From assembly GCA_032718475.1 (NCBI GenBank), contig JAUCBJ010003079.1, positions 1 through 64,000 of the forward strand: 64,000 nt of DNA. Direction: 5' to 3'. This DNA is from Nemertoderma westbladi (lineage: Eukaryota; Xenacoelomorpha; Nemertodermatida; Nemertodermatidae). Positions 40,951 to 53,290 of this stretch are shown piece by piece (within the stretch, counting starts at the first letter, position 1; each line of letters begins with the position of its first letter). The translations under genes were made by a program, and so were the position numbers. The notes beneath the pieces were generated by a model that was not told the origin of the DNA, ran no database searches, and saw only the letters and a list, made by a program, of their open reading frames with translations.

Positions 40951-43900
40951 GGGCTATCGTCCCCAACACCCCCACTTCGTTTCTTGGGGGCTATCGTCCC
41001 CAACACCCCCACTTCTTTTCTTGGGGGCTATCGTCCCCAACACCCCCACTTCTTTTCTTGGGGGCTATCGTCCCCAACACCCCCACTTCTTTTCTTGGGG
41101 GCTATCGTCCCCAACACCCCACTTCTTTTCTTGGGGGCTATCGTCCCCAACACCCCCACTTCTTTTCTTGGGGGTTATCGTCCCCAACACCCCCACTTCT
41201 TTTCTTGGGGGCTATCGTCCCCAACACCCCCACTTATTTTCTTGGGGGCTATCGTCCCCAACACCCCCACTTCTTTTCTTGGGGGCTATTGTCCCCAACA
41301 CCCCCACTTCTTTTCTTGGGGGCTATCGTCCCCAACACCCCCACTTGTTTTCTTGGGGGCTATCGTCCCCAACACCCCCACTTCTTTTCTTGGGGGCTAT
41401 CGTCCCCAACACCCCCACTTCTTTTCTTGTGGGCTATCGTCCCCAACACCTCCAACTTCTTTTCTTGGGGGCTATCGTCCCCATCACCCCCACTTCTCTT
41501 CTTGGGGGCTATCGTCCCCAACACCCCCACTTCTTTTCTTGGGGGCTATCGTCCCCAACACCCCCCACTTCTTTTCTTGGGGGCTATCGTGCCCAACACC
41601 CCCACTTCTTTTCTTGGGGGCTATCGTCCCCAACACCCCCACTTCTTTTCTTGGGGGCTATCGTCCCCAACACCCCCACTTCTTTTCTTGGGGGCTATCG
41701 TCCCCAACACCCCCACTTCTTTTCTTGGGGTCTATCGTCCCCAACACCCCCACTTCTTTTCTTGGGGGCTATCGTCCCCAACACCCCCACTTCTTTTCTT
41801 GGGGGCTATCGTCCCCAACACCCCCACTTCTTTTCTTGGGGGCTATCGTCGCCAACACCCCCACTTCTTTTCTTGGGGGCTATCGTCCCCAACACCCCCA
41901 CTTCTTTTCTTGGGGGCTATCGTCCCCAACACCCCCACTTCTTTTCTTGGGGGCTATCGTCCCCAACACCCCCCCTTCTTTTCTTGGGGGCTATCGTCCC
42001 CAACACCCCCACTTCTTTTCTTGGGGGCAATCGTCCCCAACACCCCCACTTCTTTTCTTGGGGGCTATCGTCCCCAACACCCCCACTTCTTTTCTTGAGG
42101 GCAATCGTCCCCAACACCCCCACTTCTTTTCTTGGGGGCTATCGTCCCCAACACCCCCACTTCTTTTCTTGGGGGCTATCGTCGCCAACACCCCCACTTC
42201 TTTTCTTGGGGGCAATCGTCCCCAACACCCCCACTTCTTTTCTTGGGGGCTATCGTCCCCAACACCCCCACTTCTTTTCTTGGGGGCTATCGTCGCCAAC
42301 ACCCCCACTTCTTTTCTTGGGGGCTATCGTCCCCAACACCCCCAATTCTTTTCTTGGGGGCTATCGTCCCCAACACCCCCACTTCTTTTCTTGGGGGCTA
42401 TCGTCGCCAACACCCCCACTTCTTTTCTTGGGGGCTATCGTCCCCAACACCCCCACTTCTTTTCTTGGGGGCTATTGTCCCCAGCATCCCCACTTCTTTT
42501 CTTGGGGGCTATCGTCGCCAACACCCCCACTTCTTTTCTTGTGGCCTATCGTCCCCAACACCCCCACTTCTTTTCTTGGGGGCTATCGTCGCCAACACCC
42601 CCACTTCTTTTCTTGTGGCCTATCGTCCCCAACACCCCCACTTCTTTTCTTGGGGGCTATCGTCGCCAACACCCCCACTTCTTTTCTTGGGGGCTATCGT
42701 CCCCAACACCCCCAATTCTTTTCTTGGGGGCTATCGTCCCCAACACCCCCACTTCTTTTCTTGGGGGCTATCGTCGCCAACACCCCCACTTCTTTTCTTG
42801 GGGGCTATCGTCCCCAACACCCCCACTTCTTTTCTTGGGGGCTATTGTCCCCAGCATCCCCACTTCTTTTCTTGGGGGCTATCGTCGCCAACACCCCCAC
42901 TTCTTTTCTTGGGGGCTATCGTCCCCAACACCCCCACTTCTTTTCTTGGGGGCTATCGTCCCCAACACCCCCACTTCTTTTCTTGGGGGCTATCGTCGCC
43001 AACACCCCCACTTCTTTTCTTGGGGGCTATCGTCCCCAACACCCCCAATTCTTTTCTTGGGGGCTATCGTCCCCAACACCCCCACTTCTTTTCTTGGGGG
43101 CTATCGTCGCCAACACCCCCACTTCTTTTCTTGGGGGCTATCGTCCCCAACACCCCCACTTCTTTTCTTGGGGGCTATTGTCCCCAGCATCCCCACTTCT
43201 TTTCTTGGGGGCTATCGTCGCCAACACCCCCACTTCTTTTCTTGGGGGCTATCGTCCCCAACACCCCCACTTCTTTTCTTGGGGCCTATCGTCCCCAACA
43301 CCCCCACTTCTTTTCTTGGGGGCTATCGTCGCCAACACCCCCACTTCTTTTCTTGGGGGCTATCGTCCCCAACACCCCCACTTCTTTTCTTGGGGGCTAT
43401 CGTCCCCAACACCCCCACTTCTTTTCTTGGGGGCTATCGTCCCCAACACCCCCACTTCTTTTCTTGGGGGCTATCGTCCCCAACACCCCCACTTCTTTTC
43501 TTGGGGGCTATCGTCGCCAACACCCCCACTTCTTTTCTTGGGGGCTATCGTCCCCAACACCCCCACTTCTTTTCTTGGGGGCTATCGTCCCCAACACCCC
43601 CACTTCTTTTCTTGGGGGCTATCGTCGCCAACACCCCCACTTCTTTTCTTGGGGGCTATCGTCCCCAACACCCCCACTTCTTTTCTTGGGGGCTATTGTC
43701 CCCAGCATCCCCACTTCTTTTCTTGGGGGCTATCGTCGCCAACACCCCCACTTCTTTTCTTGTGGGCTATCGTCCCCAACACCCCCACTTCTTTTCTTGG
43801 GGGCTATCGTCGCCAACACCCCCACTTCTTTTCTTGTGGGCTATCGTCCCCAACACCCCCACTTCTTTTCTTGGGGGCTATCGTCCCCAACACCCCCACT

Positions 43901-46900
43901 TCTTTTCTTGGGGGCTATCGTCCCCAACACCCCCACTTCTTTTCTTGGGGGCTATCGTCCCCAACACCCCCACTTCTTTTCTTGGGGGCTATCGTCGCCA
44001 ACACCCCCACTTCTTTTCTTGGGGGCTATCGTCCCCAACACCCCCACTTCTTTTCTTGGGGGCTATCGTCCCCAACACCCCCACTTCTTTTCTTGGGGGC
44101 TATCGTCCCCAACACCCCCACTTCTTTTCTTGGGGGCTATCGTCCCCAACACCCCCACTTCTTTTCTTGGGGGCTATCGTCCCCAACACCCCCACTTCTT
44201 TTCTTGGGGGCTATCGTCGCCAACACCCCCACTTCTTTTCTTGGGGGCTATCGTCCCCAACACCCCCAATTCTTTTCTTGGGGGCTATCGTCCCCAACAC
44301 CCCCACTTCTTTTCTTGGGGGCTATCGTCGCCAACACCCCCACTTCTTTTCTTGGGGGCTATCGTCCCCAACACCCCCACTTCTTTTCTTGGGGGCTATT
44401 GTCCCCAGCATCCCCACTTCTTTTCTTGGGGGCTATCGTCGCCAACACCCCCACTTCTTTTCTTGGGGGCTATCGTCCCCAACACCCCCACTTCTTTTCT
44501 TGGGGGCTATCGTCCCCAACACCCCCACTTCTTTTCTTGGGGGCTATCGTCGCCAACACCCCCACTTCTTTTCTTGGGGGCTATCGTCCCCAACACCCCC
44601 ACTTCTTTTCTTGGGGGCTATCGTCCCCAACACCCCCACTTCTTTTCTTGGGGGCTATCGTCGCCAACACCCCCACTTCTTTTCTTGGGGGCTATCGTCC
44701 CCAACACCCCCACTTCTTTTCTTGGGGGCTATTGTCCCCAGCATCCCCACTTCTTTTCTTGGGGGCTATCGTCGCCAACACCCCCACTTCTTTTCTTGGG
44801 GGCTATCGTCCCCAACACCCCCACTTCTTTTCTTGGGGCCTATCGTCCCCAACACCCCCACTTCATTTCTTGGGGGCTATCGTCGCCAACACCCCCACTT
44901 CTTTTCTTGGGGGCTATCGTCCCCAACACCCCCACTTCTTTTCTTGGGGGCTATCGTCCCCAACACCCCCACTTCTTTTCTTGGGGGCTATCGTCCCCAA
45001 CACCCCCACTTCTTTTCTTGGGGGCTATCGTCCCCAACACCCCCACTTCTTTTCTTGGGGGCTATCGTCGCCAACACCCCCACTTCTTTTCTTGGGGGCT
45101 ATCGTCCCCAACACCCCCACTTCTTTTCTTGGGGGCTATCGTCCCCAACACCCCCACTTCTTTTCTTGGGGGCTATCGTCGCCAACACCCCCACTTCTTT
45201 TCTTGGGGGCTATCGTCCCCAACACCCCCACTTCTTTTCTTGGGGGCTATCGTCCCCAACACCCCCACTTCTTTTCTTGGGGGCTATCGTCGCCAACACC
45301 CCCACTTCTTTTCTTGGGGGCTATCGTCCCCAACACCCCCACTTCTTTTCTTGGGGGCTATCGTCGCCAACACCCCCACTTCTTTTCTTGGGGGCTATCG
45401 TCCCCAACACCCCCACTTCTTTTCTTGGGGGCTATCGTCGCCAACACCCCCACTTCTTTTCTTGGGGGCTATCGTCCCCAACACCCCCACTTCTTTTCTT
45501 GGGGGCTATCGTCCCCAACACCCCCACTTCTTTTCTTGGGGGCTATCGTCGCCAACACCCCCACTTCTTTTCTTGGGGGCTATCGTCCCCAACACCCCCA
45601 CTTCTTTTCTTGGGGGCTATTGTCCCCAGCATCCCCACTTCTTTTCTTGGGGGCTATCGTCGCCAACACCCCCACTTCTTTTCTTGGGGGCTATCGTCCC
45701 CAACACCCCCACTTCTTTTCTTGGGGGCTATCGTCCCCAACACCCCCACTTCTTTTCTTGGGGGCTATCGTCGCCAACACCCCCACTTCTTTTCTTGGGG
45801 GCTATCGTCCCCAACACCCCCAATTCTTTTCTTGGGGGCTATCGTCCCCAACACCCCCACTTCTTTTCTTGGGGGCTATCGTCGCCAACACCCCCACTTC
45901 TTTTCTTGGGGGCTATCGTCCCCAACACCCCCACTTCTTTTCTTGGGGGCTATTGTCCCCAGCATCCCCACTTCTTTTCTTGGGGGCTATCGTCGCCAAC
46001 ACCCCCACTTCTTTTCTTGGGGGCTATCGTCCCCAACACCCCCACTTCTTTTCTTGTGGCCTATCGTCCCCAACACCCCCACTTCATTTCTTGGGGGCTA
46101 TCGTCGCCAACACCCCCACTTCTTTTCTTGGGGGCTATCGTCCCCAACACCCCCACTTCTTTTCTTGGGGGCTATCGTCGCCAACACCCCCACTTCTTTT
46201 CTTGGGGGCTATCGTCCCCAACACCCCCACTTCTTTTCTTGGGGGCTATCGTCCCCAACACCCCCACTTCTTTTCTTGTGGCCTATCGTCCCCAACACCC
46301 CCACTTCTTTTCTTGGGGGCTATCGTCGCCAACACCCCCACTTCTTTTCTTGGGGGCTATCGTCCCCAACACCCCCACTTCTTTTCTTGGGGGCTATTGT
46401 CCCCAGCATCCCCACTTCTTTTCTTGGGGGCTATCGTCCCCAACACCCCCACTTCTTTTCTTGGGGGCTATCGTCCCCAACACCCCCACTTCTTTTCTTG
46501 GGGGCTATCGTCCCCAACCCCCCACTTCTTTTCTTGTGGGCTATCGTCCCCAACACCCCCACTTCTTTTCTTGGGGGCTATCGTCCCCAACACCCCAACT
46601 TCTTTTCTTGGGGGCTATCGTCCCCAACACCCCCACTTCTTTTCTTGGGGGCTATCGTCCCCAACACCCCCACTTCTTTTCTTGGGGGCTATCGTCGCCA
46701 ACACCCCCACTTCTTTTCTTGGGGGCAATCGTCCCCAACACCCCCACTTCTTTTCTTGGGGGCTATCGTCCCCAACACCCCCACTTCTTTTCTTGGGGGC
46801 TATCGTCGCCAACACCCCCACTTCTTTTCTTGGGGGCTATCGTCCCCAACACCCCCAATTCTTTTCTTGGGGGCTATCGTCCCCAACACCCCCACTTCTT

Positions 46901-48899
46901 TTCTTGGGGGCTATCGTCGCCAACACCCCCACTTCTTTTCTTGGGGGCTATCGTCCCCAACACCCCCACTTCTTTTCTTGGGGGCTATTGTCCCCAGCAT
47001 CCCCACTTCTTTTCTTGGGGGCTATCGTCGCCAACACCCCCACTTCTTTTCTTGGGGGCTATCGTCCCCAACACCCCCACTTCTTTTCTTGTGGCCTATC
47101 GTCCCCAACACCCCCACTTCATTTCTTGGGGGCTATCGTCGCCAACACCCCCACTTCTTTTCTTGGGGGCTTATCGTCCCCAACACCCCCACTTCTTTTC
47201 TTGGGGACTATCGTCCCCAACACCCGCATTTCTTTTCTTGGGGGCTATCGTCCCCAACACCCCCACTTCTTTTCTTGGGGGCTATTGTCCCCAGCATCCC
47301 CACTTCTTTTCTTGGGGGCTATCGTCGCCAACACCCCCACTTCTTTTCTTGGGGGCTATCGTCCCCAACACCCCCACTTCTTTTCTTGGGGGATATCGTC
47401 CCCAACACCCCCACTTCTTTTCTTGTGGGCTATCGTCCCCAACACCCCCACTTCTTTTCTTGGGGGCTATCGTCCCCAACACCCCCACTTCTTTTCTTGG
47501 GGGCTATCGTCCCCAACCCCCCACTTATTTTCTTGTGGGCTATCGTCCCCAACACCCCCACTTCTTTTCTTGGGGGCTATCGTCCCCAACACCCCAACTT
47601 CTTTTCTTGGGGGCTATCGTCCCCAACACCCCCACTTCTTTTCTTGGGGGCTATCGTCCCCAACACCCCCACTTCTTTTCTTGGGGGCTATCGTCCCCAA
47701 CACCCCCACTTCTTTTCTTGTGGGCTATCGTCCCCAACACCCCCACTTCTTTTCTTGGGGGCTATCGTCCCCAACACCCCCACTTCTTTTCTTGGGGGAT
47801 ATCGTCCCCAACACCCCCACTTCTTTTCTTGGGGGCTATCATCCCCAACACCCCCACTTCTTTTCTTGGGGGATATCGTCCCCAACACCCCAACTTCTTT
47901 TCTTGGGGGCTATCGTCCCCAACACCCCCACTTCTTTTCTTGGGGGCTATCGTCCCCAACACCCCCACTTCTTTTCTTGTGGGCTATCGTCCCCAACACC
48001 CCCACTTCTTTTCTTAGGGTCTATCGTCCCCAACACCCCCACTTCTTTTCTTGGGGGATATCGTCCCCAACACCCCCACTTATTTTCTTGGAGGCTATCA
48101 TCCCCAACACCCCCACTTCTTTTCTTGGGGGATATCGTCCCCAACACCCCAACTACTTTTCTTGGGGGCTATCGTCCCCAACACCCCCACTTCTTTTCTT
48201 GGGGTCTATCGTCGCCAACACCCCCACTTCTTTTCTTGGGGGCTATCGTCCCCAACACCCCCACTTCTTTTCTTGGGGGCTATCGTCCCCAACACCCCCA
48301 CTTCTTTTCTTGGGGGCTATCGTCGCCAACACCCCCACTTCTTTTCTTGTGGGCTATCGTCCCCAACACCCCAACTTCTTTTCTTGGGGGCTATCGTCCC
48401 CAACACCCCCACTTCTTTTCTTGGGGGCTATCGTCCCCAACACCCCCACTTCTTTTCTTGTGGGCTATCGTCCCCAACACCCCCACTTCTTTTCTTAGGG
48501 TCTATCGTCCCCAACACCCCCACTTCTTTTCTTGGGGGATATCGTCCCCAACACCCCCACTTATTTTCTTGGAGGCTATCATCCCCAACACCCCCACTTC
48601 TTTTCTTGGGGGATATCGTCCCCAACACCCCAACTACTTTTCTTGGGGGCTATCGTCCCCAACACCCCCACTTCTTTTCTTGGGGTCTATCGTCGCCAAC
48701 ACCCCCACTTCTTTTCTTGGGGGCTATCGTCCCCAACACCCCCACTTCTTTTCTTGGGGGCTATCGTCCCCAACACCCCCACTTCTTTTCTTGGGGGCTA
48801 TCGTCGCCAACACCCCCACTTCTTTTCTTGGGGGCTATCGTCCCCAACACCCCCACTTCTTTTCTTGGGGGCTATCGTCCCCAACACCCCCACTTCTTT
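40951..48899. repeat. 37-bp satellite, long array (about 215 units)
   Basis: 7,949 bp of the same 37-bp unit as at 866-1340, starting with the same CTTCGTTTCTT variant unit. Common unit variants are GTCGCCAACA, GGGGGCAATC, a TTGTGGCCTATC form and the rarer ATTGTCCCCAGCATCCCC form, which recurs at spacings that are whole multiples of 37 bp. As 37 is 3n+1 and the unit has no stop in any plus frame, all three plus frames are open for thousands of codons (repeat peptide words GAIVPNTPTSFLGG, YRPQHPHFFSWG, LSSPTPPLLFL). Nothing else suggests translation. Each unit can fold as CCCCCA-(10 nt)-TGGGGG. The right end breaks off within a unit at CACTTCTTTAATAAAA. Confidence 0.98.
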
Positions 48900-49152
48900 A
48901 ATAAAAACAGTATATCATTCGGGAGATGGAATTTATAGGTCATCTAATTAATTGTTTAAAGATTAGCAAACGATACGATGTAATTGCATTGATAAAATCC
49001 TTAAATAAAACTTGGATATAAAATGTAAAATCGGGATGCAAAAGATCACTTTCTGAGCTACGAAAGGAAAATTGGATACAACTTGTCTGGATACAAGCGG
49101 TCCGTTTACCTTAAAAAATAAAAAATACGAATGTGCGAAGTTAAGAACAGTC

Positions 49153-49366
49153 GTGGGGGGGAGGGGGGGAGTGTCCGGGGCGAAGTGTCTGGGGGGGGGG
49201 GGGGGAGTGTCCGGGGGGGAAGTGTCCTACTTTAACAGGGGAAACTGTCCGGGGGATAAGTGTCTGGAGGGGAAGTGTCTGGGGAGAAAGTGTCCGGGGG
49301 AAATGTCTTAGTTAAACGGGGGGGGGGGGGGGGGGGGGGATACTGTCCGGGGGAGGGGAGTGTTCG
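49153..49366 (+). repeat. G-rich degenerate repeat with long poly-G runs
   Basis: The plus strand repeats a loose AAGTGTCYGGGGG-like motif at irregular spacing. It contains two long G homopolymers: 15 G at 49191-49205 and 22 G at 49318-49339. Many runs of four or more G close together give strong G-quadruplex potential on the plus strand. Homopolymer lengths of this kind are also prone to sequencing error. Confidence 0.85.
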
Positions 49367-49711
49367 AACACCATAATTTTCTGTTTAATGTCAAATGCAC
49401 AGCAACATAAAAAGTTTTGAATCATATACAATGCGAGTGAATATACGTGTGAAGATAATGTGTGAACAAATAAATGTTATCCATGAAATAACCTTGGTCG
49501 TTAGGGGGCGTACTAATGTATAGATTGGAGTGTTTTTATGAGTGCAAACATCATGTATTCTTCACACGGCTGGATTTAGCTTTAAAATAACTTATAAGAT
49601 TTTTACTTTCGTTTGACGGCCATGTGAAGAAAACGTGAGAAGAAACTTTTTTTGTGAACATAACAGGTATTATGACACATATGATGTGATCAAAACATGC
49701 ACCATCCCCGG

Positions 49712-49748
49712 ACACACACACACACACTAACACACACACACACACACA
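49712..49748. repeat. CA dinucleotide microsatellite
   Basis: An (AC)n run interrupted once by TAA, 37 bp long. Confidence 0.95.
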
Positions 49749-50443
49749 TTACGGTAATAATGGTCACCTATGTCAAGGACCGTGAACCAATAAAAGTGGC
49801 GCATATTATTGTACATTTACAACAACAATTATATAAATGCAATATGCCTGATCCCTATTAATGTACTTTGTACCGCCAATTCTGTAATTCAATAACGCAA
49901 AGCCGCGTTTACTGTACAGCAGCACGTAATATATTTGATACTTATTATACTAACTAAACTAACAAACCGCAAGGCCTACTTACCGAAATAAATTAACTTT
50001 CAGTTAAATACAATATACTTGTTTGCTCTGTAAAAATTTTAATTAAAAACAATCCTGCCATTTAATATACCTAATTAGCATGGTTGCGTAAGCAGTATGA
50101 ATTGGAATGAAATTGTGAAATAATTTATTTAAACTATTATGTACATTTAGATTAAATAATAATACAGTAAGTTGGCCTACAGAAATAAACATTGATATTC
50201 GGAACAGTAAAACAATTATTTATTTCATTCATTCAACTAACCAGAGAGACTCATAGCTCCAGTGAATATTAACATCCCGACGTTACTTTAGTAATAATAT
50301 TAATGTCATTGAACCCGATACACACACACCTCCAATCAGCCAGTTCAATGGAGAGTGAGTGAATGGATGGCTACTAGCAGCAGCAGCAGTCTGCCTCTTA
50401 CAAGCAAGGCTGACTGAATACCTCAAGTGTTGCTGGGAATCAA

Positions 50444-51002
50444 GCCAACTTGGATGTTAACCAATAAATGAGCAGTATTTAATGAGAATACATTTTTTAT
50501 GCCGGTTTAATTACTTTAGATCAATTAAAGACACGATTATTAAAGCAAATCACTTGAACTAATTAAAAACTATAATAGAATGGAGTATGCGGATTACATC
50601 TGTATATTTTTTAAGTATAATTATTGAAGTCTTATACTGTAAAACAATTAATTTCCTTTAAAAGGCAGGTTGAAAATGGTGTTTTTACCGTAATCAACTT
50701 AATTAACTAATTAACTGCTATTATCTTAGCTTCTCGAAGGCCACACGGAAATTCTACTTGGAAAATTTCTAAACTTTTGCCATACAACATGTGTACCAAG
50801 TTTGGATAGATTTCATCAAAGATTGGCCGAGTTATTAACGTTTAAAATTGAACACGACAGAACGACAGAACGACAGAACGACAGAACGACAGGTTGATTA
50901 ATGGTACCACTACGCTAAGGCTCACTCACTTCGTGGCTCGCCCCACAGGTTGATTAATGGTACCACTACGCTAAGGCTCACTCACTTCGTGGCTCGCCCC
51001 AC
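50444..51002 (+). repeat. Dispersed repeat, left inverted copy
   Basis: Matches the reverse complement of 60821-61322 almost throughout, from GCCAACTTGGATGTTAACC to GGCTCGCCCCAC. It includes an (ACGACAGA)n microsatellite at about 50853-50890. The final 56 bp are tandemly doubled here (50891-50946 and 50947-51002) but single in the other copy. It has no coding potential. Both copies end sharply at CCCCAC, which argues for one mobile or dispersed repeat family rather than chance. I see no target-site duplication and do not recognise the family. Confidence 0.85.
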
Positions 51003-51441
51003 ATGATGCCACTTCGTCAGAAAGCGGGACACATCAATAGAATTACAGGAAAACAATTAATATGTGCCTGGATTGAAAATTATACAAGATATTCATTAAT
51101 AAAAAGTACCTTCCCGCGTTAAATTTTAATGCGGTTTTAATGAACTATTATTTATTCAGTTTTTGTTGGGAGAACCATGTGAACGAACCCCTAAATTTGT
51201 ATAAAATTTTGGATAATAATTTAACAATTTAACAATCACATTTTTCGAATTTTTTTTGCTCCACTAGAAAATAGACATGTTGAACATGTAATTATTACAC
51301 TTCTTATGTATTTTTGAACTAATTTACAAGTGAAATTCTCGAACTCTCACATAATGATAGCAATCATAAATGTAATGTGATAAAGTTAAAACGGCATTGA
51401 AAATTGATTTATCTGTTCTTTAGAGCGATTATAACTTTTGG
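51003..51441. other. AT-rich DNA, nothing recognised
   Basis: No frame, repeat or RNA signal that I can support between the left inverted copy and the LINE relic. Confidence 0.5.
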
Positions 51442-53290
51442 TTATTGGTCTCCCTCACTCACCCTACCTATAAAATTATCAATAATTGTTTTCAAAATAA
51501 AAATCTGATCTACTGTAGAACGACCACCTCGAAACCAAGCTTGAGCTGCAATTATTATCGCAAACCCCTCAGCCCACCATTGGAGTCGTCCGTTTAATAT
51601 AAGCGGCAATAATTTATCCCTTTTAATACCTCTATGGTTGTTAGAGTCTAACCTTGTACCTTTATTTTTGTAGATGGGTGTAATAATACCATCAGTAGTC
51701 CAACTGTCTGGGAAATAACCACAATGGAGGGCTGCATTAAATATGCTCGTAACAACTGGGATAAAGTTTCCGCTCCCACTATGAAAAATTCGTTTAAAAT
51801 ACCATCAAAACCCGGTGTTTTATTACTACGTAACCTATTGATAGTCATGGCAACCTCCTCCTCCTCCAAAGGCATACAGATATAATTTTCAAAAATATGT
51901 TTGGCTAAAGCAAAGTCGTTATTATTATTATTAGGGGGCAGCCCAACGTCCATATCCTCAAAGCTCGATCCTTCCTCGTTCAGCGCCCTGAAATGGGACG
52001 CAAATACCTCCGCACTTATTAGAGATTGCTGTGGGCTACTTGAACCGCACTTATTAGAGATTGCTGTGGGCTACTTGAACCGCACTTATTGGAGATTGCT
52101 GTGGACGGCTACTTGAACCCCGGCAACTCTGCCTTAATAGTTTCCAGAATTTTGTTGAGTCTACAATTTTAAATTTCCGCAACTTGTCCGACCTCCCACA
52201 ATTAAAGTAGTCAAAACGAGCTTTACGAAGTACCCTCCAGTATTGGGTCCTCATTTTCATCATAACAGCGTTCGACGTTGCGTCACCCTTATCCTTAAAG
52301 CTTCCCAGTGCCTGCCTAAAGGCATCTCTAGCTACCGCACAGTTTTCATTAAACCAAGGGGCATTATTACTGGCACGGTAAACACCATTATTATCAACTT
52401 TAAAATAAATACGGCTACATTACTTAAAATATCGGTAAACCCCGTTACGGCTGCATCAACCTTACTTGATGCCTTATAAGCGGTTCCATACATAAGACAT
52501 TGTCCAACACCTTGTCAAATATAAGCTGTGTTGCATCCGAGTTTAATGCATCTCTAAAGTCCCCACTTTTTGTTTGCAGAAATTTTCGGCTATTGGCTAA
52601 CTTACCAGCAGTAACATTGGTTCTATTACCATAAGATTCACTGCTACAGTAGTATTCACTGCCACTAATGTTAAAAACGGCTGATACGGTACAATGAGGC
52701 GATAAACTGTTAGGGTCGCCTATACTAAAATATTTGCAGGCCGTGATCATTGAGATATTACCCAAAATGTAATCTATTGTAGACTTACGAACCCCATGCC
52801 TCACTCAGTCACTATAATAATGTAAAGTTACCCACCCCCTTATCCGCTACCACACGACCATTTAATATCTTTAAGTTGCTAAACCGACAGAGAGAAATCA
52901 ATTTCTCACCATGTATGTTAGTAATCGAATCAGGATCCGAATCGAATCCGAATCCGGATCCGATTGGAACGGATCTTAGTACCATTTGGCCAGTCATTAT
53001 TATCATGAAAAACGTATTCATCGGGTAACAAATCATTAAAACCAGTAAACAAAGAATCATGACAGACATAATCCAATAAAATTTAGATCTCCAACTATTA
53101 TAAAATCAGTAGTATCAACATTCTGGTATAAAGAAACACCTTCTAGAATTTTATCAAACAAACAACCAGAATCATTAAAATAGCTAAGAGAATCATGAGG
53201 TGGAATATACGCAGCACAGATAATCGGTTTACCTACAAATTTAAGCCATAATAAATCTTCACTTGTCACGTAGGCCTGTTATCTTTGTCT
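51442..53290 (-). pseudogene. Non-LTR retrotransposon (LINE) ORF2 relic: endonuclease + partial RT
   Basis: Read on the minus strand this is the APE-type endonuclease and the first part of the reverse transcriptase of a LINE, broken by several frameshifts. In order: WLKFVGKPIICAAYIPPHDS and FIIVGDLN near 53250-53085 (endonuclease core); HGEKLISLCRFSNLKILNGR near 52915-52855; STIDYILGN near 52778 and SLSPHCTVSAVF near 52700 (endonuclease C-terminal end, with SPH where SDH is usual); APWFNENCAVARDAFRQALG near 52355-52300 and YWRVLRKARFDYF near 52240 (linker); INRLRSNKTPGFDGI near 51850; PIYKNKGTRLDSNNHRGI near 51675-51625; AQAWFRGGRSTVDQIF near 51548-51500, then a stop at 51442. The catalytic YADD region is absent. 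A GGATTC-type simple repeat near 52930 and a 35-bp triplication near 52020 interrupt it. The clade (CR1, L2 or Jockey-like) is not resolved. Confidence 0.9.

Larger units (their letters stand above)
48900..50443. other. AT-rich DNA with simple repeats, no gene recognised
   Basis: Apart from the G-rich tract at 49153-49366 and the CA microsatellite at 49712-49748, I see no coding frame with domain content, no RNA gene and no transposon end here. Open frames at 49072 and 49551 run through simple sequence and are not supported. Confidence 0.5.

Noticed and set aside
40984-48951. Open frames of 1,961, 2,504 and 2,626 codons on the plus strand
   Set aside because: They are the three readings of one 37-bp tandem unit without stop codons. 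All three frames are open equally, codon use follows the repeat phase, and there is no domain or splice context.
49072-49311. 79-codon frame with many Gly residues
   Set aside because: It lies across the G-rich degenerate repeat.
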